DNA of 64,000 nucleotides, taken from the NCBI GenBank assembly GCA_009746045.1, contig RPFO01000246.1:665642-729641 (forward strand). Reading direction: 5' to 3'. Made by a program: the position numbers and the translations under genes. A model generated the notes under the pieces. It was given only the letters and a program-made list of their open reading frames with translations, had not been told where the DNA came from and made no database searches. Of the stretch, positions 11,970-24,915 are shown in pieces. Numbering within the stretch: the stretch's first letter is position 1; each line of letters starts with the position of its first letter. Source of the DNA: Mesostigma viride (taxonomy: Eukaryota; Streptophyta; Mesostigmatophyceae; Mesostigmatales; Mesostigmataceae).

Positions 11970-13390
11970 GTTCGTGGTTGTGGTGGGCAGCTGCCATGCA
12001 TGCGTGGGTTTAGGGGGGGGCTGGCATGCGTGCGTGGCTGTGGGGGGTGGCTGCCATGCGTGCGTGGGTGTGGGGGGTGGCTGGCATGCGTATGTGGGTG
12101 TGGGGGGTGGCTGGCATGCACATGCATGTGGGGGGTGGCTGTCATGCATGCGTGCATGTGGGGGGTGGCTGGCATGCATAAGTGGGTTTGTGGGGGGGTG
12201 GCATGCGTGCATGGGTTTGTGGGGTGGCTAGCATGCATGCGTGGGTGTGGGGGGAAGCTGCCATGGACGCATGTGGGGCGGGGCAGGCTGGCATGCATGC
12301 GTGTGTGTGGGGGGGGACGGCATGCGTACGTTGGTGACGGGGGTGGCTGGCATGCATAAGTGGGTTTGTGGGGTGGCTGGCATGCATGCGTGCATGTGGG
12401 GGGGGACGGCACGCGTGTGTGGGTTTGTGGGGGGGCTGGCATGCATGCGTGTGTGTGTGGGGGTGCTTACATAAGTGCGTGGGTGTGGGGTTGGCTGGCA
12501 TGCGTGCCTGGGTTGGGGGGTGGGCTGCCATGCGTGCGTGGGTTTAGGGGGGGCTGGCATGCGTGCCTGGGTTCGTGGGGTGGGCTGCCATGCGTGCGTG
12601 GGTGTGGGGGGTGGCTGGCATGCGTGCCTGGGTTTGGGGGGTGGCTGGCATGCACGTGCATGTGGGGGGTGGCTGGCATGCATGCGTGGGTTTGTGGGGG
12701 TGGCTGGCATGCATGCGTGGGCTCGTGGGGTGGCTGGCATGCGTGCGTGGGTGTGGGGGTGGCTGGCATGCGTGCATGGGTTTGTGGGGTGGCTGGAATG
12801 CAAGCATGCATGTGGGGGGGGCTTGTTTGCATGTGGGGTGGCTGGCAAGCATGCGTGCATGTGGGGTGGCTGGCAAGCATGCGTGCATGTGGGGGTTGGC
12901 TGGCATGCGTGCGTGGGTTGGGCGGGCGGCTGCCATGCGTGCGTGGGTGTGGGGGGGGCTGGCATGCATGCATGCATGTGGGGGGGCTGGCATCCAAGCG
13001 TGGGTTTGTGGGGTGGCTGGCATGCATGCGTACATGAGGGGGGGCGCTGGCATGCGTGCGTGGGTGTGGGGGGGGCGTGCGTGGGTGTGGGGGGTGGCTG
13101 GCATGCGTGCGTGGGTGTGGGGGGGAGTGGCATGCATGCGTGGGTGTGGTGGGGGGCTGACATGCATGCGTGGCTTGAGGGGGGGCTGGCATGCGTGCCT
13201 GGGTTCATGGGGTGGCTGCCATGCGTGTGTGAGTGTGGGGGGTGGCTGGCATGCGTACGTGGGTGTGGGGGGTGGCTGGCATGCATAAGTGGGTTTGTGT
13301 GTGTGGGGGGGGGTTGGCTGGCATGCGTGCGTGGGCATGGGGGTGGCTGGCATGCGTGCGTGGGTTGGTGGGGTGCCTGGCATGCATAAG
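11970..13390. repeat. 30-bp GCATGC/G-run minisatellite
   Basis: Tandem units of about 28-32 bp have the pattern ggctggcatgcgtgcgtggg followed by tgtggggggt. Each unit joins an alternating purine-pyrimidine stretch to G-runs. Equivalent arrays in copies 2 and 3 lie at about 16090-17510 and 20210-21630. Stop-free frames exist on both strands because the unit length is close to a multiple of three; these are not genes. Confidence 0.93.
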
Positions 13391-15540
13391 TGGGCCCGCG
13401 GTGCCCCTGATTGCTGTCTGGCCCCTAATCATGTGGATGTGGCTGGCTGCCTGCCCTCCTGTTTGCCCCATCCCCAAACCTCATGCCGCAAGGCTCGTGG
13501 CTCAAGCCCCATGGCTCATGCCCCATGGCCCTTGCCTGCCAGCCTACCTGTGCTGCATACCCTTGCAGCCTTTCCTGCCTCGCCTGGCCTGGCCTGGCCC
13601 GCCCTGCCCTCTCTGCCCTCCCGCCCGCCCATGCGGTCCGTTGCCACGGATGGAAAATGAGAAGAAAACCAATATGGCCCCGCTGGCACCACAAATCACC
13701 TGGTTGGTCAACCAAGGGGATAGCCTGCACAATGAGACACGAACACAGCAGACCCAGCAAAGCAAGATTCAGGTTGTAAGCCAGTGCAGATTACTTTTGA
13801 CTTGCTTGATGAAGAAATATAAAACACCTTCTATTGTCTCACCTTCTATCAAGGAGACAACCAGTTCTATGAACAAATGGTTGATTGATCACCTTATACA
13901 CCACGAAAACATGTTACCAGACGCGCTCTTCATCCCAGTGAAAATCCACGCGCGAAGCAAGGCAGATTATCTAACGCAGTAAGCACCATGAATGTCAGCG
14001 AGTACAGCAGTAAATGACGCCCTAAACTCATGACCAGGCAAGCATCCACAGGGGCTTTCACCGCCCAGTATATTCCAGAAAAAATCATCACAGATCCTCT
14101 GGCAACGGACGTTGACACGGGAAACCCGAAGGACCATGAAGATGGCGTCCTGCACGGCTAAGAAAATGAAACGCAGACCCTTGCTAGGCTATGTCTTCGC
14201 TGCGACTAGGTGAATTCGGCCCAATGGAAACAACACAACCGAGGAAACGCATCAGAAAGAGAGCAGGCACTAGCCCGGTCATCGAAACAAACGACTCACC
14301 ATCGGCATCGCCAGCGTACGTCCCGTGGCAACAAATCCAGCGTTCATTCCAATATTGTGTGACGACAACAGAAACTCGTCGGCCACACCACGCCTTCCAC
14401 GAACAGCAAACTGATTTCACTAGGCATCCAATACGTCAAGCAAAGAAGCACGATAACATAATACCTAAATCTACAACGACATTCCATTTCCAGGTCGCTA
14501 GCTATCGCAGCAGGCCATAGCGCCCCGAACCTCTCCCACGCACGAGACTGCCCACCGACGTCCAGCCAGATCAGAAACAATTCAAAGGTACGCATCGAAA
14601 TGGAACATTGAACGCTATAAAAGCAATGCCCACGCATTGTCCATCCCCAATTTTCCAGGCAGCGTTGACCGCCATCCCCAGCCAGCAGGAAATTCAATTA
14701 AGTGCTGTCGCAGCATGTCGCCCCCTCACCCCCTCGCAGTCCTGGTTTTGCACGTTCGATTGCTTGGGCGCGTCCAGGCGGTCCAGCACCGCGTACTACC
14801 CACTAATAAATCCTCCCAAGTCATTTTTTCCCAGCTTGGTAAGTACGGAATGTGGCAGAAATTCGTCCAGCAAGCATCATACTACTCTCCACTCCTCCAA
14901 CTAAAAATTTGCGTATAACTTTAGAATATGTATCACTCAGATCACGTTCAGACTATAACTTCAGTCTGAATCGAAAAGTGATGCGAAAACACTCAGTGAA
15001 ACGGTTTCTGAACGAAATGCGGACAGGAAAACGTCCGTAACGGCCAAAATGTTACGGTTTCCAAACATTTTGTGGACATGCCGTCGACTTGCCGCACTGA
15101 ACAATACGAGACTTGAGGACGGCGGGCTTTAAACTTCCTAGTTGTTGTTCTTCCGCGTAGAATATCCGTTAACCTTCTCCAGCTTGTTTGGAATGTTCAG
15201 GTTCGGTACATTGTTTGACGGGGCGCGCAACAAGCCGACATCGTGCCGGGTTCCGTATTTTTATCTGGCCGCGGCCATTGGCAGGCCTCCCACCTGCCCG
15301 CAAAAGTGCTGAACCGGATCTGGACGTAACTGCCGTTTCAGAGCCCGTTCAGACTTTGTGACAGTCGATCTCCCTAGTTTGCCACTTTTCGGGCAACTGC
15401 TCCGATTGGGCGCCACCGCGGATCCCCGGATCGCCCTGACTATCGGTCGCCCTGCGCTCGCGGTTTCCGTACGGGCCACTTTTCGGGCCTCACGGTTCGC
15501 CAAACTTTTGCGATGGGCTAAATCGTAGTTACTAGAAGGG

Positions 15541-18500
15541 GACAAGGTGGGGGGGCCAAGGCCCCCCACTTTTTCGGACGCACTACGCCACCAGGGGCCC
15601 TGAGGCCCCCGCCGAAAGCTTCGACCCGCCGGGTTGAGCCCGCCGACCGGCCCGGCCTACTACGCCGGGGGGCGAACGCTCGGCGGCCTTCCTTTGGGGG
15701 CTTCCCATCGCGCGCGCTCGCGCCGGCCCGCCGCACCGTCGATCCCACGCTCCGTCCCTCACGGGCACGTCCAGCACGCGTCCTACTACTAGTCCGTTCA
15801 TGCAAGTATTTCCTTACTCATTACTTCCTAACAACTGGAACTCACAATGAAGCTATGCCATGCAGGACACAATGTGGGTACCGCTTTTTGCAAGCGGCAG
15901 CCATAACGACCAAACACTCCCATGCAAACTACCATGTTCATCATTCATTAATATTCATTGAGTGGCAATCCTTTGTAAACACATGCACCATCGGTCATGC
16001 CCACTATGACTTCATGTAGACAATGTTTTGTACATGACTCGACACTGCCCTTGTGCGCGACCGTGGGGTGCGGCAGGCCAGCCCTGTCCGTTCGTGGTTG
16101 TGGTGGGCAGCTGCCATGCATGCGTGGGTTTAGGGGGGGGCTGGCATGCGTGCGTGGCTGTGGGGGGTGGCTGCCATGCGTGCGTGGGTGTGGGGGGTGG
16201 CTGGCATGCGTATGTGGGTGTGGGGGGTGGCTGGCATGCACATGCATGTGGGGGGTGGCTGTCATGCATGCGTGCATGTGGGGGGTGGCTGGCATGCATA
16301 AGTGGGTTTGTGGGGGGGTGGCATGCGTGCATGGGTTTGTGGGGTGGCTAGCATGCATGCGTGGGTGTGGGGGGAAGCTGCCATGGACGCATGTGGGGCG
16401 GGGCAGGCTGGCATGCATGCGTGTGTGTGGGGGGGGACGGCATGCGTACGTTGGTGACGGGGGTGGCTGGCATGCATAAGTGGGTTTGTGGGGTGGCTGG
16501 CATGCATGCGTGCATGTGGGGGGGGACGGCACGCGTGTGTGGGTTTGTGGGGGGGCTGGCATGCATGCGTGTGTGTGTGGGGGTGCTTACATAAGTGCGT
16601 GGGTGTGGGGTTGGCTGGCATGCGTGCCTGGGTTGGGGGGTGGGCTGCCATGCGTGCGTGGGTTTAGGGGGGGCTGGCATGCGTGCCTGGGTTCGTGGGG
16701 TGGGCTGCCATGCGTGCGTGGGTGTGGGGGGTGGCTGGCATGCGTGCCTGGGTTTGGGGGGTGGCTGGCATGCACGTGCATGTGGGGGGTGGCTGGCATG
16801 CATGCGTGGGTTTGTGGGGGTGGCTGGCATGCATGCGTGGGCTCGTGGGGTGGCTGGCATGCGTGCGTGGGTGTGGGGGTGGCTGGCATGCGTGCATGGG
16901 TTTGTGGGGTGGCTGGAATGCAAGCATGCATGTGGGGGGGGCTTGTTTGCATGTGGGGTGGCTGGCAAGCATGCGTGCATGTGGGGTGGCTGGCAAGCAT
17001 GCGTGCATGTGGGGGTTGGCTGGCATGCGTGCGTGGGTTGGGCGGGCGGCTGCCATGCGTGCGTGGGTGTGGGGGGGGCTGGCATGCATGCATGCATGTG
17101 GGGGGGGCTGGCATCCAAGCGTGGGTTTGTGGGGTGGCTGGCATGCATGCGTACATGAGGGGGGGCGCTGGCATGCGTGCGTGGGTGTGGGGGGGGCGTG
17201 CGTGGGTGTGGGGGGTGGCTGGCATGCGTGCGTGGGTGTGGGGGGGAGTGGCATGCATGCGTGGGTGTGGTGGGGGGCTGACATGCATGCGTGGCTTGAG
17301 GGGGGGCTGGCATGCGTGCCTGGGTTCATGGGGTGGCTGCCATGCGTGTGTGAGTGTGGGGGGTGGCTGGCATGCGTACGTGGGTGTGGGGGGTGGCTGG
17401 CATGCATAAGTGGGTTTGTGTGTGTGGGGGGGGGTTGGCTGGCATGCGTGCGTGGGCATGGGGGTGGCTGGCATGCGTGCGTGGGTTGGTGGGGTGCCTG
17501 GCATGCATAAGTGGGCCCGCGGTGCCCCTGATTGCTGTCTGGCCCCTAATCATGTGGATGTGGCTGGCTGCCTGCCCTCCTGTTTGCCCCATCCCCAAAC
17601 CTCATGCCGCAAGGCTCGTGGCTCAAGCCCCATGGCTCATGCCCCATGGCCCTTGCCTGCCAGCCTACCTGTGCTGCATACCCTTGCAGCCTTTCCTGCC
17701 TCGCCTGGCCTGGCCTGGCCCGCCCTGCCCTCTCTGCCCTCCCGCCCGCCCATGCGGTCCGTTGCCACGGATGGAAAATGAGAAGAAAACCAATATGGCC
17801 CCGCTGGCACCACAAATCACCTGGTTGGTCAACCAAGGGGATAGCCTGCACAATGAGACACGAACACAGCAGACCCAGCAAAGCAAGATTCAGGTTGTAA
17901 GCCAGTGCAGATTACTTTTGACTTGCTTGATGAAGAAATATAAAACACCTTCTATTGTCTCACCTTCTATCAAGGAGACAACCAGTTCTATGAACAAATG
18001 GTTGATTGATCACCTTATACACCACGAAAACATGTTACCAGACGCGCTCTTCATCCCAGTGAAAATCCACGCGCGAAGCAAGGCAGATTATCTAACGCAG
18101 TAAGCACCATGAATGTCAGCGAGTACAGCAGTAAATGACGCCCTAAACTCATGACCAGGCAAGCATCCACAGGGGCTTTCACCGCCCAGTATATTCCAGA
18201 AAAAATCATCACAGATCCTCTGGCAACGGACGTTGACACGGGAAACCCGAAGGACCATGAAGATGGCGTCCTGCACGGCTAAGAAAATGAAACGCAGACC
18301 CTTGCTAGGCTATGTCTTCGCTGCGACTAGGTGAATTCGGCCCAATGGAAACAACACAACCGAGGAAACGCATCAGAAAGAGAGCAGGCACTAGCCCGGT
18401 CATCGAAACAAACGACTCACCATCGGCATCGCCAGCGTACGTCCCGTGGCAACAAATCCAGCGTTCATTCCAATATTGTGTGACGACAACAGAAACTCGT

Positions 18501-19661
18501 CGGCCACACCACGCCTTCCACGAACAGCAAACTGATTTCACTAGGCATCCAATACGTCAAGCAAAGAAGCACGATAACATAATACCTAAATCTACAACGA
18601 CATTCCATTTCCAGGTCGCTAGCTATCGCAGCAGGCCATAGCGCCCCGAACCTCTCCCACGCACGAGACTGCCCACCGACGTCCAGCCAGATCAGAAACA
18701 ATTCAAAGGTACGCATCGAAATGGAACATTGAACGCTATAAAAGCAATGCCCACGCATTGTCCATCCCCAATTTTCCAGGCAGCGTTGACCGCCATCCCC
18801 AGCCAGCAGGAAATTCAATTAAGTGCTGTCGCAGCATGTCGCCCCCTCACCCCCTCGCAGTCCTGGTTTTGCACGTTCGATTGCTTGGGCGCGTCCAGGC
18901 GGTCCAGCACCGCGTACTACCCACTAATAAATCCTCCCAAGTCATTTTTTCCCAGCTTGGTAAGTACGGAATGTGGCAGAAATTCGTCCAGCAAGCATCA
19001 TACTACTCTCCACTCCTCCAACTAAAAATTTGCGTATAACTTTAGAATATGTATCACTCAGATCACGTTCAGACTATAACTTCAGTCTGAATCGAAAAGT
19101 GATGCGAAAACACTCAGTGAAACGGTTTCTGAACGAAATGCGGACAGGAAAACGTCCGTAACGGCCAAAATGTTACGGTTTCCAAACATTTTGTGGACAT
19201 GCCGTCGACTTGCCGCACTGAACAATACGAGACTTGAGGACGGCGGGCTTTAAACTTCCTAGTTGTTGTTCTTCCGCGTAGAATATCCGTTAACCTTCTC
19301 CAGCTTGTTTGGAATGTTCAGGTTCGGTACATTGTTTGACGGGGCGCGCAACAAGCCGACATCGTGCCGGGTTCCGTATTTTTATCTGGCCGCGGCCATT
19401 GGCAGGCCTCCCACCTGCCCGCAAAAGTGCTGAACCGGATCTGGACGTAACTGCCGTTTCAGAGCCCGTTCAGACTTTGTGACAGTCGATCTCCCTAGTT
19501 TGCCACTTTTCGGGCAACTGCTCCGATTGGGCGCCACCGCGGATCCCCGGATCGCCCTGACTATCGGTCGCCCTGCGCTCGCGGTTTCCGTACGGGCCAC
19601 TTTTCGGGCCTCACGGTTCGCCAAACTTTTGCGATGGGCTAAATCGTAGTTACTAGAAGGG
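15541..19661. repeat. 4.12-kb macrosatellite unit, copy 2
   Basis: This is a tandem copy of the preceding unit, offset by 4,120-4,121 bases. The differences I could see from copy 1 are a one-base change in a G run (near 17097) and clustered substitutions toward the unit end (about 14.8-15.5 kb has no independent counterpart in unit A). Confidence 0.93.
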
Positions 19662-22600
19662 GACAAGGTGGGGGGGCCAAGGCCCCCCACTTTTTCGGAC
19701 GCACTACGCCACCAGGGGCCCTGAGGCCCCCGCCGAAAGCTTCGACCCGCCGGGTTGAGCCCGCCGACCGGCCCGGCCTACTACGCCGGGGGGCGAACGC
19801 TCGGCGGCCTTCCTTTGGGGCTTCCCATCGCGCGCGCTCGCGCCGGCCCGCCGCACCGTCGATCCCACGCTCCGTCCCTCACGGGCACGTCCAGCACGCG
19901 TCCTACTACTAGTCCGTTCATGCAAGTATTTCCTTACTCATTACTTCCTAACAACTGGAACTCACAATGAAGCTATGCCATGCAGGACACAATGTGGGTA
20001 CCGCTTTTTGCAAGCGGCAGCCATAACGACCAAACACTCCCATGCAAACTACCATGTTCATCATTCATTAATATTCATTGAGTGGCAATCCTTTGTAAAC
20101 ACATGCACCATCGGTCATGCCCACTATGACTTCATGTAGACAATGTTTTGTACATGACTCGACACTGCCCTTGTGCGCGACCGTGGGGTGCGGCAGGCCA
20201 GCCCTGTCCGTTCGTGGTTGTGGTGGGCAGCTGCCATGCATGCGTGGGTTTAGGGGGGGCTGGCATGCGTGCGTGGCTGTGGGGGGTGGCTGCCATGCGT
20301 GCGTGGGTGTGGGGGGTGGCTGGCATGCGTATGTGGGTGTGGGGGGTGGCTGGCATGCACATGCATGTGGGGGGTGGCTGTCATGCATGCGTGCATGTGG
20401 GGGGTGGCTGGCATGCATAAGTGGGTTTGTGGGGGGGTGGCATGCGTGCATGGGTTTGTGGGGTGGCTAGCATGCATGCGTGGGTGTGGGGGGAAGCTGC
20501 CATGGACGCATGTGGGGCGGGGCAGGCTGGCATGCATGCGTGTGTGTGGGGGGGGACGGCATGCGTACGTTGGTGACGGGGGTGGCTGGCATGCATAAGT
20601 GGGTTTGTGGGGTGGCTGGCATGCATGCGTGCATGTGGGGGGGGACGGCACGCGTGTGTGGGTTTGTGGGGGGGCTGGCATGCATGCGTGTGTGTGTGGG
20701 GGTGCTTACATAAGTGCGTGGGTGTGGGGTTGGCTGGCATGCGTGCCTGGGTTGGGGGTGGGCTGCCATGCGTGCGTGGGTTTAGGGGGGGGCTGGCATG
20801 CGTGCCTGGGTTCGTGGGGTGGGCTGCCATGCGTGCGTGGGTGTGGGGGGTGGCTGGCATGCGTGCCTGGGTTTGGGGGGTGGCTGGCATGCACGTGCAT
20901 GTGGGGGGTGGCTGGCATGCATGCGTGGGTTTGTGGGGGTGGCTGGCATGCATGCGTGGGCTCGTGGGGTGGCTGGCATGCGTGCGTGGGTGTGGGGGTG
21001 GCTGGCATGCGTGCATGGGTTTGTGGGGTGGCTGGAATGCAAGCATGCATGTGGGGGGGGCTTGTTTGCATGTGGGGTGGCTGGCAAGCATGCGTGCATG
21101 TGGGGTGGCTGGCAAGCATGCGTGCATGTGGGGGTTGGCTGGCATGCGTGCGTGGGTTGGGCGGGCGGCTGCCATGCGTGCGTGGGTGTGGGGGGGGCTG
21201 GCATGCATGCATGCATGTGGGGGGGGCTGGCATCCAAGCGTGGGTTTGTGGGGTGGCTGGCATGCATGCGTACATGAGGGGGGGCGCTGGCATGCGTGCG
21301 TGGGTGTGGGGGGGGCGTGCGTGGGTGTGGGGGGTGGCTGGCATGCGTGCGTGGGTGTGGGGGGGAGTGGCATGCATGCGTGGGTGTGGTGGGGGGCTGA
21401 CATGCATGCGTGGCTTGAGGGGGGGGCTGGCATGCGTGCCTGGGTTCATGGGGTGGCTGCCATGCGTGTGTGAGTGTGGGGGGTGGCTGGCATGCGTACG
21501 TGGGTGTGGGGGGTGGCTGGCATGCATAAGTGGGTTTGTGTGTGTGGGGGGGGGTTGGCTGGCATGCGTGCGTGGGCATGGGGGTGGCTGGCATGCGTGC
21601 GTGGGTTGGTGGGGTGCCTGGCATGCATAAGTGGGCCCGCGGTGCCCCTGATTGCTGTCTGGCCCCTAATCATGTGGATGTGGCTGGCTGCCTGCCCTCC
21701 TGTTTGCCCCATCCCCAAACCTCATGCCGCAAGGCTCGTGGCTCAAGCCCCATGGCTCATGCCCCATGGCCCTTGCCTGCCAGCCTACCTGTGCTGCATA
21801 CCCTTGCAGCCTTTCCTGCCTCGCCTGGCCTGGCCTGGCCCGCCCTGCCCTCTCTGCCCTCCCGCCCGCCCATGCGGTCCGTTGCCACGGATGGAAAATG
21901 AGAAGAAAACCAATATGGCCCCGCTGGCACCACAAATCACCTGGTTGGTCAACCAAGGGGATAGCCTGCACAATGAGACACGAACACAGCAGACCCAGCA
22001 AAGCAAGATTCAGGTTGTAAGCCAGTGCAGATTACTTTTGACTTGCTTGATGAAGAAATATAAAACACCTTCTATTGTCTCACCTTCTATCAAGGAGACA
22101 ACCAGTTCTATGAACAAATGGTTGATTGATCACCTTATACACCACGAAAACATGTTACCAGACGCGCTCTTCATCCCAGTGAAAATCCACGCGCGAAGCA
22201 AGGCAGATTATCTAACGCAGTAAGCACCATGAATGTCAGCGAGTACAGCAGTAAATGACGCCCTAAACTCATGACCAGGCAAGCATCCACAGGGGCTTTC
22301 ACCGCCCAGTATATTCCAGAAAAAATCATCACAGATCCTCTGGCAACGGACGTTGACACGGGAAACCCGAAGGACCATGAAGATGGCGTCCTGCACGGCT
22401 AAGAAAATGAAACGCAGACCCTTGCTAGGCTATGTCTTCGCTGCGACTAGGTGAATTCGGCCCAATGGAAACAACACAACCGAGGAAACGCATCAGAAAG
22501 AGAGCAGGCACTAGCCCGGTCATCGAAACAAACGACTCACCATCGGCATCGCCAGCGTACGTCCCGTGGCAACAAATCCAGCGTTCATTCCAATATTGTG

Positions 22601-23781
22601 TGACGACAACAGAAACTCGTCGGCCACACCACGCCTTCCACGAACAGCAAACTGATTTCACTAGGCATCCAATACGTCAAGCAAAGAAGCACGATAACAT
22701 AATACCTAAATCTACAACGACATTCCATTTCCAGGTCGCTAGCTATCGCAGCAGGCCATAGCGCCCCGAACCTCTCCCACGCACGAGACTGCCCACCGAC
22801 GTCCAGCCAGATCAGAAACAATTCAAAGGTACGCATCGAAATGGAACATTGAACGCTATAAAAGCAATGCCCACGCATTGTCCATCCCCAATTTTCCAGG
22901 CAGCGTTGACCGCCATCCCCAGCCAGCAGGAAATTCAATTAAGTGCTGTCGCAGCATGTCGCCCCCTCACCCCCTCGCAGTCCTGGTTTTGCACGTTCGA
23001 TTGCTTGGGCGCGTCCAGGCGGTCCAGCACCGCGTACTACCCACTAATAAATCCTCCCAAGTCATTTTTTCCCAGCTTGGTAAGTACGGAATGTGGCAGA
23101 AATTCGTCCAGCAAGCATCATACTACTCTCCACTCCTCCAACTAAAAATTTGCGTATAACTTTAGAATATGTATCACTCAGATCACGTTCAGACTATAAC
23201 TTCAGTCTGAATCGAAAAGTGATGCGAAAACACTCAGTGAAACGGTTTCTGAACGAAATGCGGACAGGAAAACGTCCGTAACGGCCAAAATGTTACGGTT
23301 TCCAAACATTTTGTGGACATGCCGTCGACTTGCCGCACTGAACAATACGAGACTTGAGGACGGCGGGCTTTAAACTTCCTAGTTGTTGTTCTTCCGCGTA
23401 GAATATCCGTTAACCTTCTCCAGCTTGTTTGGAATGTTCAGGTTCGGTACATTGTTTGACGGGGCGCGCAACAAGCCGACATCGTGCCGGGTTCCGTATT
23501 TTTATCTGGCCGCGGCCATTGGCAGGCCTCCCACCTGCCCGCAAAAGTGCTGAACCGGATCTGGACGTAACTGCCGTTTCAGAGCCCGTTCAGACTTTGT
23601 GACAGTCGATCTCCCTAGTTTGCCACTTTTCGGGCAACTGCTCCGATTGGGCGCCACCGCGGATCCCCGGATCGCCCTGACTATCGGTCGCCCTGCGCTC
23701 GCGGTTTCCGTACGGGCCACTTTTCGGGCCTCACGGTTTGCCAAACTTTTGCGATGGGCTAAATCGTAGTTACTAGAAGGG
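19662..23781. repeat. 4.12-kb macrosatellite unit, copy 3
   Basis: This is a third head-to-tail copy. Visible differences are again mostly one-base changes in G runs, for example in the box near 19816, in the minisatellite near 20255, 20755 and 20787, and one substitution near 23740. The near identity points to very recent amplification or conversion, or to an assembly repeat. Confidence 0.93.
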
Positions 23782-24915
23782 GACAAGGTGGGGGGGCCAA
23801 GGCCCCCCACGAATTCGGACGCACTACGACCAGGGGCCCTGAGGCCTTCGCCGAAAGCTTCGGGCCGCCGGGCGAAGCGCCCGCCTACCGGGCCGGCCCC
23901 TACGCCGGGGGGCGAACGCTCGGCGGCCTTCCTGTGGGGGCTTCCCATCGCGCGCGCTCGCGCCGGCCCGCCGCACCGTCGATCCCACGCTCCGTCCCTC
24001 ACGGGGAAATCTTCCAAATCAATTTTTATTCCTCGGAACTACGAAAATTCGGCCTGAACTCGGCCTCAATTCGTTTTTATTGCTCGAAACTAGTGAGCGC
24101 TCAACCAAAAACGATTTCAGGCCGAATTTAGCATGCGTTCAGGGCAAAATTTCGTTGGACATTTGATTTCAGCAAAATTCAGATTCTCTCTGCGCCGAGT
24201 CCAGAATCGGCTCAGAATCTCGCAAAGTTCGTCCAGCAAGCATCGTACTACACTCCGCTCCTCCAACTCAAATTTTTTGTGTACTTTTCAACTAAAATTC
24301 AGTCAGATCACGTTCAGACTTAAATTTCGGTCTGAATAAAAAATTGCAACGGAAACGTTCAGTATAACGGTTTCTGAACAAAATGCGGACAACAAAACGG
24401 CCGTAACGCCCAAAATATTACGGTTTCAGAACATTTTCGGGACGTTCAGTAGACTTGCCAAACTGAACGCTACGGCCAAAAAGAACGGCACGCTCTCGGC
24501 CAAGCGATGGGCCCACTAGCTGCAGTTGCGTTCCGTCCAATTTCAAAGCGCCCCGGTTTGTTTGAAGATGTTCAGATTCGCGACCGAGAGTTTGACGGCC
24601 GCGAAGAAGCCGACATCGTGCCGGGTTCCGTATTTTTATCTGGCCGCGGCCATTGGCGGGCCTCCCACCTGCCCGCAAAAGTGCTGGACCGGATCTGGAC
24701 GTAACTGCCGTTTCAGACCCCGTTCAGACTTTGTGACAGTCGATCTGCCTAGTTTGCCACTTTTCGGGCAACTGCTCCGATTGGGCGGCACCGCGGATCT
24801 CCGGATCGCCCTGACTATCGGCCGCCCTGCGCTCGCGGTTTTCGTACGGGCCACTTTTCGGGCCTCACGGTTCGCCAAACTTTTGCGTTGGGGTTAATCG
24901 TAGTCACTAGAGGGG
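23782..24915. repeat. 1.13-kb repeat unit A (second copy)
   Basis: This is an almost exact copy of 10286..11420, lying just after the third 4.12-kb unit. The array is therefore bracketed by two direct copies of unit A. Confidence 0.88.

Larger units (their letters stand above)
11421..15540. repeat. 4.12-kb macrosatellite unit, copy 1
   Basis: The unit contains, in order: a GC-rich hairpin box (11421-11643), about 300 bp of AT-rich sequence, a 30-bp G-rich minisatellite (11970-13390), about 1.1 kb of mixed sequence (13.4-14.5 kb) also found at 26.9-28.0 and 62.8-63.7 kb, a tataaaa motif near 14616, and a 300-bp segment leading to the next box. Copies 2 and 3 follow head to tail. Confidence 0.93.

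Noticed and set aside
12228-13389. Long open frames on both strands across the minisatellite (up to about 350 codons), rich in Met-His-Ala-Cys or Trp-His-Ala-Cys repeats
   Set aside because: The repeat unit is close to a multiple of three and lacks stops in several frames, so both strands are open at once. Indels between units switch frames freely, and there is no start or splice context.
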